From positions 28,534 to 92,533 of the forward strand of contig JBGCFQ010000022.1 in NCBI GenBank assembly GCA_045106985.1: 64,000 nt of DNA, given 5' to 3'. The translations under genes and the position numbers were made by a program. Below are positions 18,058-27,136 of this stretch, piece after piece (positions within the stretch are counted from its first letter, which is position 1; each line of letters opens with the position of its first letter). Source of the DNA: JAUIET01 sp045106985 (GTDB taxonomy: Bacteria > Pseudomonadota > Gammaproteobacteria > Pseudomonadales > JAUIET01). The notes below the pieces were generated by a model. The model saw nothing but the letters and a program-made list of their open reading frames with translations, made no database searches and had not been told where the DNA came from.

Positions 18058-19149
18058 TTAGTCGCGCACCGAACTAATTATTCGCTCGGGCTCATCCCAG
18101 GCCTCTTCGCTGCGTGGCAGGTAAAACCGGTCATACCACTGACGCAGCTTTGTGATCGGGCCATCACCATCGCACAGGATGGGGTTTGGACGATAGAGTT
18201 TGGTTTCCCACACTTCCACATCTTGACCAAATGCGGTTATAGCGGTGGTGGGGTACATGTCATAAAACTCTTTTGGCAATGGTGTGTCGTCTAAGCTTGA
18301 TACAATAACACCTGAAGTTAGCTCTACCTCTGTACTGTTAATAGGCACGTGGTAGTTAATCCACCAACTTTTGTAGTTTAGGTTTTGCACAGGGTTTTGG
18401 TGCGTTGTGTAGTAGTACATTATGCTGGGACCGTGATAGGTCGCAATGCCCCACTGGTCAGCTTGATCCGCATCCATTTCCTGACGCATTGCTTTGAGGT
18501 CAATCTTGCTGTCTCTTGGTTGAATCATATCGGCATTGAAGTCTTGTTTAACGCGCGACTCCTGCGACACAGAGTAAGGGGTAAAGCGGTTGTCGAACTG
18601 CAGAACATAGCCACCGTGAACCGACGGAAAATGGCCAACATCTACAATATTCTCGATAATTTCACGGCCTTGTGATTTGATGACTTTGCGATTAAATCGC
18701 CAATCGCCGAATTCACCCACGTTCCAATCAGGGATTTGGGGCAGCTGCCAATTCGGTTCGCCATCTTCCGGATCATTCCAGAGCGCTATCCAGCCATTGC
18801 TTTCGCTAAGGTGCCAACTCTTTAAGGCGTTTTTGGCCTTGGCGGGAATGTTCTTCGCATAAGGAATTTTGCTACAAGAACCTGTTTTGTCAAACTCCCA
18901 TCCGTGAAATGGACAGCGAATACAGTTGCCTTCAACTCGGCTGCCGGTACCCGCAAGATGCGCACCCAAGTGGGGGCAATACGCGTCAAGAATAACGGCT
19001 TCACCGTTTTCGCCTCGAAACAACACCAATTCTTGCTCAAAGTAATGCAATCGCTTTACGTCACCAATCGCAAGCTCCTGCGAAAAACAGACGATGTGCC
19101 AACCACGTGCGTAGTGGCCTGGTTGTTCGAAGGCGTAGCGAGTGGCCAT
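18058..19149 (-). CDS. kshA: Rieske oxygenase, 3-ketosteroid 9-alpha-hydroxylase (KshA) type
   Basis: A 363-residue terminal oxygenase. The Rieske [2Fe-2S] ligands are Cys58 and His60 (CPHLGAH) and Cys79 and His82 (CPFHGWEF). The mononuclear iron site is Asn167, Asp170, His173 and His178 in ENIVDVGHFPSVHG. Length and single-subunit layout match KshA, which hydroxylates C9 of 3-ketosteroids so that ring B opens after 1-dehydrogenation. A kstD-like gene lies 72 bp upstream on the same strand, which strongly supports steroid work. No KshB reductase is seen nearby. AAGGAG precedes the ATG by 8 bases. DAF-36-type or other Rieske roles cannot be excluded. Confidence 0.78.
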   Translation of the reverse strand: MATRYAFEQPGHYARGWHIVCFSQELAIGDVKRLHYFEQELVLFRGENGEAVILDAYCPHLGAHLAGTGSRVEGNCIRCPFHGWEFDKTGSCSKIPYAKNIPAKAKNALKSWHLSESNGWIALWNDPEDGEPNWQLPQIPDWNVGEFGDWRFNRKVIKSQGREIIENIVDVGHFPSVHGGYVLQFDNRFTPYSVSQESRVKQDFNADMIQPRDSKIDLKAMRQEMDADQADQWGIATYHGPSIMYYYTTHQNPVQNLNYKSWWINYHVPINSTEVELTSGVIVSSLDDTPLPKEFYDMYPTTAITAFGQDVEVWETKLYRPNPILCDGDGPITKLRQWYDRFYLPRSEEAWDEPERIISSVRD

Positions 19150-19180
19150 CTTTACAAACTCCTTGTGCTATTTACTTATT

Positions 19181-19194
19181 GATCGGTACCGATC
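19181..19194. promoter_or_regulatory. Perfect 14-bp palindrome between kstD and kshA
   Basis: GATCGGTACCGATC is a perfect inverted repeat, 31 bases upstream of the kshA start and 27 bases past the kstD stop. On the plus strand it is followed by six T, so it could also act as a terminator for transcription coming from the left. As an operator it could control kshA separately from kstD. Confidence 0.4.
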
Positions 19195-19221
19195 TTTTTT
19201 ATTTGCTTCTAAAAGTGCTGC

Positions 19222-20916
19222 TTATGTTGCAGCTTGCTGGGCTGCATGGCGTGCCGCCACGTAGCCAAAGGTCATCGACGGGCCGATGGTAGAGCCCGCA
19301 CCTGGGTAGCTGTCGCCCATTACTGAGCCTGCGCAATTGCCGGTGGCGTACAAACCCTCGATTACCTGATCTTGTTCGTTCAATACTCTGGCGAACTCGT
19401 CGCACTTTAGGCCGCCTTTAGTACCCAGGTCGCCGGGGTAAACCGCAATGGCGTAGTAGGGGGCTGCGTCGATTGGCGCGAGGTTAGGGTTAGGCACAAT
19501 ACTTGGGTCGCTGTAATAACGATCGTGGGGACTATCGCCACGTCCAAAATCCAAATCTTTACCGGAGCGGGCAAAATCGTTTTGCCTTGCAACGCTGGCC
19601 TCGAGTGCGCTTGGCTCAATGCTAAGTTTTTGAGCTAGCTCCGCTATGCTTGGCGCCTTGGTTAAAAAGTCACTGTCACGCATAGCCGCAGGCAGTCTTT
19701 CATCTGGCTGTACTTTGCCTGGTGGAATAGGCCCGGCGGGGTATTGTTTGCGAAAACGCGCGTCGAAAACCATATAGGCGGGCACGCAGTGGTTGCCCGC
19801 ATTGTGGTTCTTCCAAAATGCTTTAACTACATCTTCGTAGGGGGCGGCTTCATTGCAGAATCGATTGCCTGTGGCGTCCACAAACATTGAACCCGGCATG
19901 GATTTGCCTGAAATTAATGCCATCATATGACCATTATGGTCTTTTGTTGCGGGCGTCCACCACGCGCTGCCCATAAAGGCGAGGGCCGCACCAATTTCGC
20001 GCCCCATGCGAATAGAATCACCAACGTTGCCAGGTGCGTCGCTGCTAAACGACTCACCAGTAGGCAGTTGGCCGTATTCCTGACGCAGTGTAATATTCTG
20101 GCCCATGCCTCCCGCTGCCATCAACACACCTTTGCGTGCCTGCAGTTTTAAGGTCTTACCGTCACGCGCAACCTCTAGCCCCACAACACGGCCATCATCT
20201 ACAATAAATTTCCTTGCCTCAGTGTTATACCAAAACGGAATATCTCGGTCCATCATCGCCAGTCGACAGCATGCGACCAAGGCTCTACCGAGTGTGTAGC
20301 GGTTGTCTGGCAAGCCCTTTAATCGGCTAGGAATGTCTAGGTAATAGCGCAGCATGTTGCGCACCATGTAGTACTTACCCTTGAGTGTCATGTCCATGAC
20401 TTCACGACTTTCAATAACGGTGATACCAAAACGTAAGAAGCCGGTAAGGTAATTGGGGTAGCGCTGTTTAGCTGCTTCCTTGCCGAGCTTACGACGACTA
20501 ATTGGCTTTGGATCCATTGAGCGACCACCGGTTTTTCCACCGGGCAGCTCGGGATAATAATCAGCGTAACGGTCGGCCGCAAAATATTTTACGTTCGTGT
20601 GCTGCTCCATAAAGCGCAGCATTGCAGGGGCTTGCTCAATATAGGCTTTAAGTTTGCTTACTGGAACGTCCGGGCCTACAACGGCTTGCATATAGGCGAG
20701 GCCATCTTCATCAGAGTCGGGCAGCCCAGCCTTCACCATGCCATCATTATTGGGAACCCACACTACGCCGCCTGACAGTGCCGTGGTGCCTCCAAACTGA
20801 TCCGTTTTTTCGATAAGAAGGCAGTCGTCGCCCAACTCTTTAGACACAACGGAAGCGGTCATGCCGCCCGCGCCGCTGCCAACGACGATAAAGTCAAAAC
20901 TTGAATCCCACTTCAC
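19222..20916 (-). CDS. kstD: 3-oxosteroid 1-dehydrogenase (KstD)-like flavoprotein
   Basis: A 564-residue FAD enzyme of the fumarate reductase/KstD family. The N-terminal dinucleotide fold is VVGSGAGGMTASV (about 11-23), with GGTTALSGGVVWVPNN after it, the usual KstD continuation. The C-terminal end has PYYAIAVYPGDLGTKGG, where the family's catalytic Tyr and Gly lie, and a last FAD segment from LYATGNCAGSVMG to YPGAGSTIG. KstD introduces the C1-C2 double bond into 3-ketosteroids. With the kshA-like gene 72 bp downstream this forms the classic ring-opening pair. A related delta4-dehydrogenase role is possible. Confidence 0.85.
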   Translation of the reverse strand: MKWDSSFDFIVVGSGAGGMTASVVSKELGDDCLLIEKTDQFGGTTALSGGVVWVPNNDGMVKAGLPDSDEDGLAYMQAVVGPDVPVSKLKAYIEQAPAMLRFMEQHTNVKYFAADRYADYYPELPGGKTGGRSMDPKPISRRKLGKEAAKQRYPNYLTGFLRFGITVIESREVMDMTLKGKYYMVRNMLRYYLDIPSRLKGLPDNRYTLGRALVACCRLAMMDRDIPFWYNTEARKFIVDDGRVVGLEVARDGKTLKLQARKGVLMAAGGMGQNITLRQEYGQLPTGESFSSDAPGNVGDSIRMGREIGAALAFMGSAWWTPATKDHNGHMMALISGKSMPGSMFVDATGNRFCNEAAPYEDVVKAFWKNHNAGNHCVPAYMVFDARFRKQYPAGPIPPGKVQPDERLPAAMRDSDFLTKAPSIAELAQKLSIEPSALEASVARQNDFARSGKDLDFGRGDSPHDRYYSDPSIVPNPNLAPIDAAPYYAIAVYPGDLGTKGGLKCDEFARVLNEQDQVIEGLYATGNCAGSVMGDSYPGAGSTIGPSMTFGYVAARHAAQQAAT

Positions 20917-21103
20917 GTTGTTTACGCTGCCACCTGCTGCTATGAATGTCTTTTATAGATGATACCGACAATGATGGTTGCGAAAGGTTACCAGCTGGTT
21001 ATCAAGACGGGATGATTACGTGACGGTACGTGTTTGTTCAGAGCAACATCTGTTTTTGTTGGTGTGTTAAACGTCCTGAACACCTTTGGCGACTAGAGCT
21101 GAA

Positions 21104-21499
21104 TCACTTAAGGCTTATATCTTTAATGAGAGCCCATGCCCCCCACACAATAAGCGCAGTAGCGATCGCCAAGAGAACCCAGCCAAAATGGCGTCCACGA
21201 GTGCCCCAGAAATTTCCGGCAGCACCAAATGCATAAAACACGCCAACAAATACAGCCGTGGTTATTACGGATGAGCGATCAGGAAAAAGAGGTGTAGCAA
21301 TCAGCGCGACACCGCCGAGAAACCAACAGAAAGTACTGAATTGCATCAGTGCCGGCAAAAGGCGCTGCACGACTTGCGGATAGTCTGCCCCTGCCAGTAT
21401 GGGCTGTACAATGTTCTTGTGTGTTAGCACGCCATGCGCGATGGCTACGCATGCTCCGATGCAACCCGCCGCAATAAAAGCCCAGCTATAATCGTGCAT
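21104..21499 (-). CDS. Four-helix membrane protein of unknown function
   Basis: A 131-residue membrane protein with helices at about 6-26, 45-65, 72-92 and 105-125. The last helix pair brackets the basic loop GNFWGTRGRHFGW. Of two near ATG codons I take the second (21499), because GGAG lies 8 bases before it but only 2 bases before the first. I know no function. It lies between kstD and a TetR remnant, pointing the same way as kstD. Confidence 0.6.
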   Translation of the reverse strand: MHDYSWAFIAAGCIGACVAIAHGVLTHKNIVQPILAGADYPQVVQRLLPALMQFSTFCWFLGGVALIATPLFPDRSSVITTAVFVGVFYAFGAAGNFWGTRGRHFGWVLLAIATALIVWGAWALIKDISLK

Positions 21500-21521
21500 A
21501 TTCATTCTCCATTAACACTAA

Positions 21522-21743
21522 ACTACCCAACACACTTGTATAGTGGATACGGTCGACGCTCAAAGAGTGATATACATTGAAAGTAATCTGCAGGCAATGG
21601 GTGTCGCCAAACAGGAAATCAAAGTGCGAGCGCAAATGCTCTACTGGTCAAGTGTTGGCCGTATGATGCTTTCTGAACCAGGTGGCAAAGCAACCTTATC
21701 GGATTCTGAGCTTAGCCGTTTCGTTGACTTGTTGGTATTGTAA
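21522..21743 (+). pseudogene. C-terminal remnant of a TetR-family regulator
   Basis: An open stretch of 73 codons ending in TAA, entered after an in-frame stop at 21519-21521. It reads SNLQAMGVAKQEIKVRAQ, then MLYWSSVGRMMLSEPG and DSELSRFVDLLVL. This resembles the ligand-domain end of TetR regulators (RAQ-x-x-YW-x-x-x-GR). The DNA-binding N-terminus is absent. A GTG at 21543 could start a 66-residue peptide, but it would not bind DNA. Probably a relic of a local regulator of the steroid genes. Confidence 0.55.
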
Positions 21744-21889
21744 AGCCGGCAAGAATTAAGAGGTGCCCAATAAATGGATGTCAGTTTACCTGGGGTGTAT
21801 TCCACATCATTCATGCTTTGGAGTTCAGCGATTTGCTTGGGGTTCGGAGTCGTTCATCTGGTGGGCCTGTCAAAACTGTGGCCAACGCT

Positions 21890-22849
21890 TTAAGTTAGCT
21901 TGGCCTGCATCGCAAGCCCTTTCGCATTTGATACATCAGGCACGTCGAGAAAGTCAGGCGCTTCAAAGCTAGGATTTGGGTACGTGTAATACCCCTGGCC
22001 CGTTTGCAGACCTAACATTCCCTTATCCAGAAAATGTTCTTTCAAATATTTCGCGTTGGCAAGCATTTGCTCGTCTTTGTTTACTTCTCCCCACAAACTG
22101 AATATGTCATACACCGTTTTAAAACCAACCATATCCATTATTCCGCAGGGCCCGTTGGTGCAACCACGGTTCATGATCATGTAGGTTCTATCGACGCTCT
22201 CAGGTGATGAAACGCCATTGGTAACCAAGCTTTGTGCGGCCTGAAGTAGGGGCACTAACAATGAATTACAGACGTAGCCATTCTGCTCTTTCTCTATGGG
22301 AATTGGCACCATGCCAATTTCGATAGAAAAGCTTGCGACATCTATTAGTACCTGATCCGATGTACCCTGATGGGCCATTAATTCGGCGAAATTGATGGAC
22401 CAGATCTGGTTGGCAAAATGCAGGGCGCAATACTTGTCTGGCCGACCGGTCGCTTCCGCAAATTGGCTAGGCAATAAAGTAGAAGAATTAGTGGCGACAA
22501 TGGTGCGTTCAGGCAGATGTGGCGCCATATCCAAATACAACTTGGTTTTCACTTCAGGAATCTCAGGCGCGGCCTCAATCACAATATCGGCGTCGGCTAC
22601 GGACTCTTGAAGCTTGGTGGTGTAGGTAAGCCTGCCCCGAGTGCTATGGATATCTGCATCTGTTGCGCCTACCTCTTTCAAGTAAACTTGTGAGTAGTTT
22701 TCGTGCGCAGCTCGACAATTTTCTAGGCCTTCCTCATACAAGTCATAGACTATGACCTTCTTGCCATGAAACGCGCTATGCCATGCTATTTGCGCCCCTA
22801 AAACGCCGCCACCTAAAACGGTTAGTGTGTCGAGGTTGCTATCTGACAT
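21890..22849 (-). CDS. 3-hydroxyacyl-CoA dehydrogenase, NAD-binding
   Basis: A 319-residue short form (no hydratase domain) of the HbdA/PaaH type. The Rossmann motif is LTVLGGGVLGAQIAWHSAFHG (residues 8-28) and the acidic YD follows. DIVIEAAPEIPEVKTKLYLDM and TNSSTLLPSQFAE are the usual second motif; catalytic His is in ALHFANQIW. It oxidises 3-hydroxyacyl-CoA to 3-ketoacyl-CoA in beta-oxidation. Position between the kstD and P450 genes suggests use in steroid side-chain or ring breakdown. Confidence 0.87.
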   Translation of the reverse strand: MSDSNLDTLTVLGGGVLGAQIAWHSAFHGKKVIVYDLYEEGLENCRAAHENYSQVYLKEVGATDADIHSTRGRLTYTTKLQESVADADIVIEAAPEIPEVKTKLYLDMAPHLPERTIVATNSSTLLPSQFAEATGRPDKYCALHFANQIWSINFAELMAHQGTSDQVLIDVASFSIEIGMVPIPIEKEQNGYVCNSLLVPLLQAAQSLVTNGVSSPESVDRTYMIMNRGCTNGPCGIMDMVGFKTVYDIFSLWGEVNKDEQMLANAKYLKEHFLDKGMLGLQTGQGYYTYPNPSFEAPDFLDVPDVSNAKGLAMQAKLT

Positions 22850-22965
22850 TGCGCTTCCCTAAATCTTTGGTGAAAATTCATGCCACAATGACGGCGAGTA
22901 GTTCTTAAGTCAATAATCGATTTTTTTAGGGGGTTCCAAGGTGACAGATTTCTGTTGGGGAATAA

Positions 22966-23466
22966 TCAGTCGCCGGAGGGCCATACAGAATTCGGTCGCT
23001 TTTTTTCTTGATCGCGAAACTTGATTTGTAGGCCCATCAGAAAATTTCGTAACACCTGACTTTTGCAGGCACGGTAGTTTCTATGCCCTGGTTTGCGGAA
23101 AAATGACCCAAGCTCAGCAGCACTGAGAACGAAATCGGATAGTAGCAAAATCGCGATTATATCGTCTGACTCTAGGTTGAAAGCGATTTTCAACTTTCTC
23201 AAAATGATATTGTTGGTCAGAGATTCTTCCGGTTCAGGCTGAGGGCCATCTTTCTTACCTCGTTTTGTGTTGATAAGCCCGTTTAGAAACACAGCCAGCG
23301 TTCTATCGTCACATTCCAGATAGGACTCTTCGTCCTCTTTTCGTAGCCAAGCGGCTATGCGCCCGCGCTTTACCGACATATCTGCCATGGCAAAGGTTTC
23401 GATCATTTTTGCGTTGTCGAAATCGAGAACGTAGCGGAGGCGGCGTAAAATATCGTTGTTTGTCAT
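22966..23466 (-). CDS. yehS: DUF1456 family protein (YehS-like)
   Basis: A 166-residue protein made of two similar halves, each beginning with N-x-x-I-L-R-x-L (MTNNDILRRLRYVLDFD and LTNNIILRKLKIAFNLE) and each ending in an LR/LAVFLNGL-type helix. This two-repeat layout is typical of YehS/DUF1456. Function is not established. It seems unrelated to the catabolic genes around it. Confidence 0.85.
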   Translation of the reverse strand: MTNNDILRRLRYVLDFDNAKMIETFAMADMSVKRGRIAAWLRKEDEESYLECDDRTLAVFLNGLINTKRGKKDGPQPEPEESLTNNIILRKLKIAFNLESDDIIAILLLSDFVLSAAELGSFFRKPGHRNYRACKSQVLRNFLMGLQIKFRDQEKKRPNSVWPSGD

Positions 23467-23747
23467 TTGCTTAGTCTGATCGTGCCCGCGTTGAAGGTCA
23501 ATGTGTACAACTTAATAGAGCACACTCGAGCTGCTTTATCTTTGGTTGCCGTTTGGGTATCTGTAGACGTCACATCATCCAAGAGCGTCGCTTGCATAAT
23601 CTAAGTCCATGAATATTAATGGTATTGTAAGTGATCTATTGACACCACAGTATCATCATCAGTTGGTCTTATGTCACTGCGGCAGTTGCGATACAAACGC
23701 GCCATATGTAAGGATTACATCAGTGGATTATGACTAAGGACTAAAAA

Positions 23748-24278
23748 GTGAATGCAAAGCAATTGAATGCCTTTCAAAGCGCCTGGGTAGTTGATGACAT
23801 TGAAGTCGCGGCGTTGCACTGGGCGGAACACGCCGGAGTGGGACCCTTTTTTGTAGCCGATTATCATGAGGGTGTTCTCGAAGAAAGCACCTACCGAGGA
23901 GCACCGGCGCCGATCACAATGAAAACCGCATTGGCGCAAGCGGGTGACATGCAGATAGAGCTTATTCAACCAACGGGAATCCATAGAAACATATACAGGG
24001 ATACTGTGCCGGTTGGTAAGCCGGCGTTTCATCATATAGCGGTATGGACTGATAACTTTGAAGTGGACCTTGCAAAGTACGTTGATAAAGGATTTGAAAT
24101 AGCGGCGAGTGGCAGGGCAGGCGGTGCAGTAAGGTTCGCTTACATTGATACCTGTGCTTCCTTAGGGCATATGGTCGAACTCGTAGAAGATACGCAGGAT
24201 GTTCGGTCGGTGTTTCAAATGATCACAGACGCTTCATTGAATTGGGATGGATCTAATCCGGTAAGAGACTATGGCTGA
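23748..24278 (+). CDS. VOC family protein
   Basis: A 176-residue protein with a VOC layout. It opens with NAFQSAWVVDDIEVAALHWAEHAG, has MQIELIQPTG at the end of the first module, PAFHHIAVWTDNFEVDLAKY in the second and closes with LGHMVELVED. His and Glu positions would bind a metal. The start is GTG with AAGGA about 7 bases upstream. Such VOC proteins are common in steroid and aromatic gene clusters, but I cannot assign a reaction. Converges on the P450 gene with a 93-bp gap. Confidence 0.75.
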   Translation: MNAKQLNAFQSAWVVDDIEVAALHWAEHAGVGPFFVADYHEGVLEESTYRGAPAPITMKTALAQAGDMQIELIQPTGIHRNIYRDTVPVGKPAFHHIAVWTDNFEVDLAKYVDKGFEIAASGRAGGAVRFAYIDTCASLGHMVELVEDTQDVRSVFQMITDASLNWDGSNPVRDYG

Positions 24279-24371
24279 GGCGCAGTGCCAGATTGAATTT
24301 GGTTTTCCAGACTGGCGCCAAGGCTCAGTGTACAAAAGCAAATTGCGCCGGTTGACCCAAGCGCTTTAGCG

Positions 24372-25613
24372 CTACTTTTTTGGGTGCAAAACCACGGGTA
24401 GATCGGTAATGCCCCGTACAAAATTCGACTTAAGCCGCGTGGCCTCTCCAACAACCTCCACTCTGTCGAATCGTTTGAGTATTTCTTCCCACACCAGGCG
24501 AAGTTGCATCTCAGCTAAACGGTTGCCCATGCAACGGTGCACGCCGAACCCGAAAGACACGTGGTTGCGCGCGCGGCTGCGATCGATAAGAAATTCGTCA
24601 GCTCGCTCAATTTTCGACTCGTCGCGATTGCCAGAAACATACCACAAGGCAACCTTGTCGCCTTTTTTAATGTGTTTGCCACCAAACTCAACATCTTGCG
24701 TGGCGGTTCTGCGCATGTGCATGAGCGGTGTTTGGAAGCGAATAATTTCGGATACCATATTAGGTACAAGACTAGGGTCGGCCCTCAATTTATCGTATTG
24801 CTCTGCATGTTGATTGAGCATTAACACACCGCCTGAAATGGAATTCCTCGTTGTGTCGTTGCCACCTACAATCAGCAGAATCAGATTGCCAAGAAACTCC
24901 ATAGGGTCCATGTCTTCAAACGCTTTTGAGTGGGCCATTAGCGTGATGAAATCGTATTTTCCCTCCGGATCGCGCCGCGCACGTTCATTCCAGATTTCGG
25001 TGAAAACCTCTAGGCATTCCGTTAGTGCCGCCTGACGTTGTTCTTTGGTAACGCTGTCGTCACCGGCAATTTCTGGCGATGCAGTAGCCATGTCAGACCA
25101 AAACGTGAGCTTGTGTCGGTCTTCGTAAGGAAAATCGAACAAGGTAGCCAGCATTTGCGTGGTTAGCTCGATGGAAACACGGTCTACCCAGTTGAACTGC
25201 TCGCCAATGGGCAGCTCGTCCATTATATGGCCTATACGTTCGCGTATAAGTGGTTCCATCAACTTCAAACTCTGTGGGGAAACAGCCGGGGTTACGCCTT
25301 TGCGTTGACCGCCATGCCTAGGGTCGTCCATTGCAATAAATTGCTCAATTAGGAATTCGGGGTCTTGGTCGCCAAGTACTATCGCCGGAAAAGACGAAAA
25401 GCGCTCGGTATCCTTTTCGATTTCCACTATGTCGTCGAAGCGGGTGATTGACCAGAACGGACCAAAGTCACTGTTCGCGCAGTAGTGCACTGGATCTTCT
25501 TCACGCAAACGTTTGAACATCGGCCACTGGGCGTCTCGCTGATAAAGGCTGGCATCAGAAGGATTGATTTGGTCCAAGGGCTGGTTGATTGAATAGCTGT
25601 TGGTCATAGCCAC
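24372..25613 (-). CDS. Cytochrome P450
   Basis: A 413-residue soluble bacterial P450. The heme segment is FGFGVHRCMGNRLAE with Cys361 as thiolate ligand. The K-helix E-x-x-R is EIIR followed by FQTPLMHMRRTA, and the I-helix oxygen-activating motif is GGNDTTRNSISG. The start is GTG, chosen because AAGGAA sits 6-8 bases upstream. Sequence around MHMRRTA and the overall pattern fit P450s that hydroxylate terminal carbons of sterol side chains or alkanes (CYP124/125-like), in line with the kstD/kshA locus. No ferredoxin gene is nearby. Divergent from the OYE operon over a 212-bp gap that has a palindrome. Confidence 0.88.
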   Translation of the reverse strand: MAMTNSYSINQPLDQINPSDASLYQRDAQWPMFKRLREEDPVHYCANSDFGPFWSITRFDDIVEIEKDTERFSSFPAIVLGDQDPEFLIEQFIAMDDPRHGGQRKGVTPAVSPQSLKLMEPLIRERIGHIMDELPIGEQFNWVDRVSIELTTQMLATLFDFPYEDRHKLTFWSDMATASPEIAGDDSVTKEQRQAALTECLEVFTEIWNERARRDPEGKYDFITLMAHSKAFEDMDPMEFLGNLILLIVGGNDTTRNSISGGVLMLNQHAEQYDKLRADPSLVPNMVSEIIRFQTPLMHMRRTATQDVEFGGKHIKKGDKVALWYVSGNRDESKIERADEFLIDRSRARNHVSFGFGVHRCMGNRLAEMQLRLVWEEILKRFDRVEVVGEATRLKSNFVRGITDLPVVLHPKK

Positions 25614-25686
25614 GATTCGTTCCTTTTATGCTTTGTTTTATCGTAATAATTATCGCTTACTAATACTACGTTTATGGTTCGTTGAA

Positions 25687-25704
25687 AATTACTGGGGAGT
25701 AATT
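25687..25704. promoter_or_regulatory. Palindromic operator candidate between P450 and OYE operon
   Basis: AATTACT-GGGG-AGTAATT is a perfect 7-bp inverted repeat in the divergent promoter region. A TATAAT box lies at 25735-25740 for the rightward operon. Placement and symmetry suggest a dimeric regulator of both transcripts; the regulator is not known. Confidence 0.5.
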
Positions 25705-25825
25705 CAATTGCCGAGCTATACACGAGTATGACGCTATAATAGGTGGCGCCAATTAGAAGATTGGCCGACGTAACAAGGGGCTTCAACCAGGCTCCAAAGC
25801 GTGCCTGTATCGAGAGAAGTTCGTC

Positions 25826-27052
25826 ATGAATCAAAGCCTTCAAAAAGCTTTTCAGCCCGCCATGCTGGGCAAACTTGAGTTGCGTAATCGCTTGATGAAG
25901 GCTGGCACCTTTGAGGGCAAGACGCCAAATGGCGTGCCTGGCGATCAGCTGTTGAAATTCCATATGGGTATTGCAGAAGGCGGCATTGGCATGACCACGC
26001 TGGCCTATTGCGCGACAGAAAGCGACGGCCGACTTAACGACCAGATGATGTTTATGCATGAAGGCATTCGTTCTGAGCTAAGCGCCACGATCCAAAAGCT
26101 ACAAGCTACAGGTGCCAGGGTTTCTGGCCAGATGGCGCATTGCGGAAACTTTTCCAAGAACACAAACCTCACACGCCTCAAACGTCCTATGGGGCCGTCG
26201 AAGCAAATCAATATGCTAGGCCTGCCCTCCGGAATGCCCTTTGCCGGTGCAATGACACACACGCAAATTGACGAAATGGTGCAGACCTTTTACGACGCGG
26301 GTGTGTTTATGAAATCAGTGGGCTTTGATGCCATTGAATTACATATGGGGCACGGTTACGGCCTCAGCCAGTTTATTAGTCCGCGCACTAATAAGCGCAG
26401 CGACGAATACGGCGGCAGCTTGATCAATCGCATGCGCTTGCCGCTTCGGGCATTGGAAGCGGTGCGTAAGGCTGTCGGTGACGACTTTCCCATTATTGCA
26501 AAAATCAGTTTGATGGACGGAGTACGTAATGGTTTGCAGCAAGAAGAATCGGTAGAGTCTGCCGGCATGTTAGATGAGGCCGGTATTGATGGCGTTATCA
26601 CCAGCGGCGGCACCAGCTCTATGAACGTTATGAAAATGTTCCGTGGTCCGAGCATCGTAAACGGTATGATCGAGCAAGAAGACAATATTATTATGAAAAC
26701 CGGCTTGAAAATTATGGGGCCGAAAATGTTTCGCAACTACCCCTATGAAGAGCTGTATTTTATGGACGGCGCGCAGCAAGTACGTGACCGTATGAAAAAT
26801 GCCAAGCTGATTTACATCGGTGGTTGCTCAACCATGGAAAGTTTTGAGAAAGTGATGGCGGGCGGCGTTGATTTCGTTCAGCTAGGCCGGCCACTACTTG
26901 CCGACCCAAGTTATGCCAATAATGCCAAGTCTGCGCTAGACGCGGGTAAAAAATACAGCAGCGGTTGTACCCATTGCAATCGCTGCGTGGCTTTGATTGA
27001 TGCGCCTGGCGGTATTCGTTGCCCTGAGTTGCACGGCCACGCTAGTGGTTAA
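25826..27052 (+). CDS. Old yellow enzyme family NADH:flavin oxidoreductase
   Basis: A 408-residue FMN TIM-barrel protein. ELRNRLMKAGTFEG near the start, YGLSQFISPRTNKRSDEYGG with the usual His-rich start ELHMGHGYG, and IYIGGCSTMESF plus DFVQLGRPLLADP near the end are typical. It lacks the C-terminal FAD domain of 2,4-dienoyl-CoA reductases. A Cys-rich tail, CTHCNRCV, resembles the iron-sulphur binding site of that branch. It would reduce an activated C=C bond. First gene of an operon with an acyl-CoA ligase (84 bp) and SDR. Confidence 0.85.
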   Translation: MNQSLQKAFQPAMLGKLELRNRLMKAGTFEGKTPNGVPGDQLLKFHMGIAEGGIGMTTLAYCATESDGRLNDQMMFMHEGIRSELSATIQKLQATGARVSGQMAHCGNFSKNTNLTRLKRPMGPSKQINMLGLPSGMPFAGAMTHTQIDEMVQTFYDAGVFMKSVGFDAIELHMGHGYGLSQFISPRTNKRSDEYGGSLINRMRLPLRALEAVRKAVGDDFPIIAKISLMDGVRNGLQQEESVESAGMLDEAGIDGVITSGGTSSMNVMKMFRGPSIVNGMIEQEDNIIMKTGLKIMGPKMFRNYPYEELYFMDGAQQVRDRMKNAKLIYIGGCSTMESFEKVMAGGVDFVQLGRPLLADPSYANNAKSALDAGKKYSSGCTHCNRCVALIDAPGGIRCPELHGHASG

Positions 27053-27136
27053 ACGCTGCTTTTCTACTGAAAGCGCTGTTAGGCTTTTTCGAGTAAACTG
27101 CAATTCAAAGTAAGTATCTAAACCGCAGGAAAAAAT

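Noticed and set aside
21543..21743. Complete small gene of 66 codons
   Set aside because: Sequence matches only the C-terminal end of TetR regulators and follows an in-frame stop; a remnant is the simpler reading.
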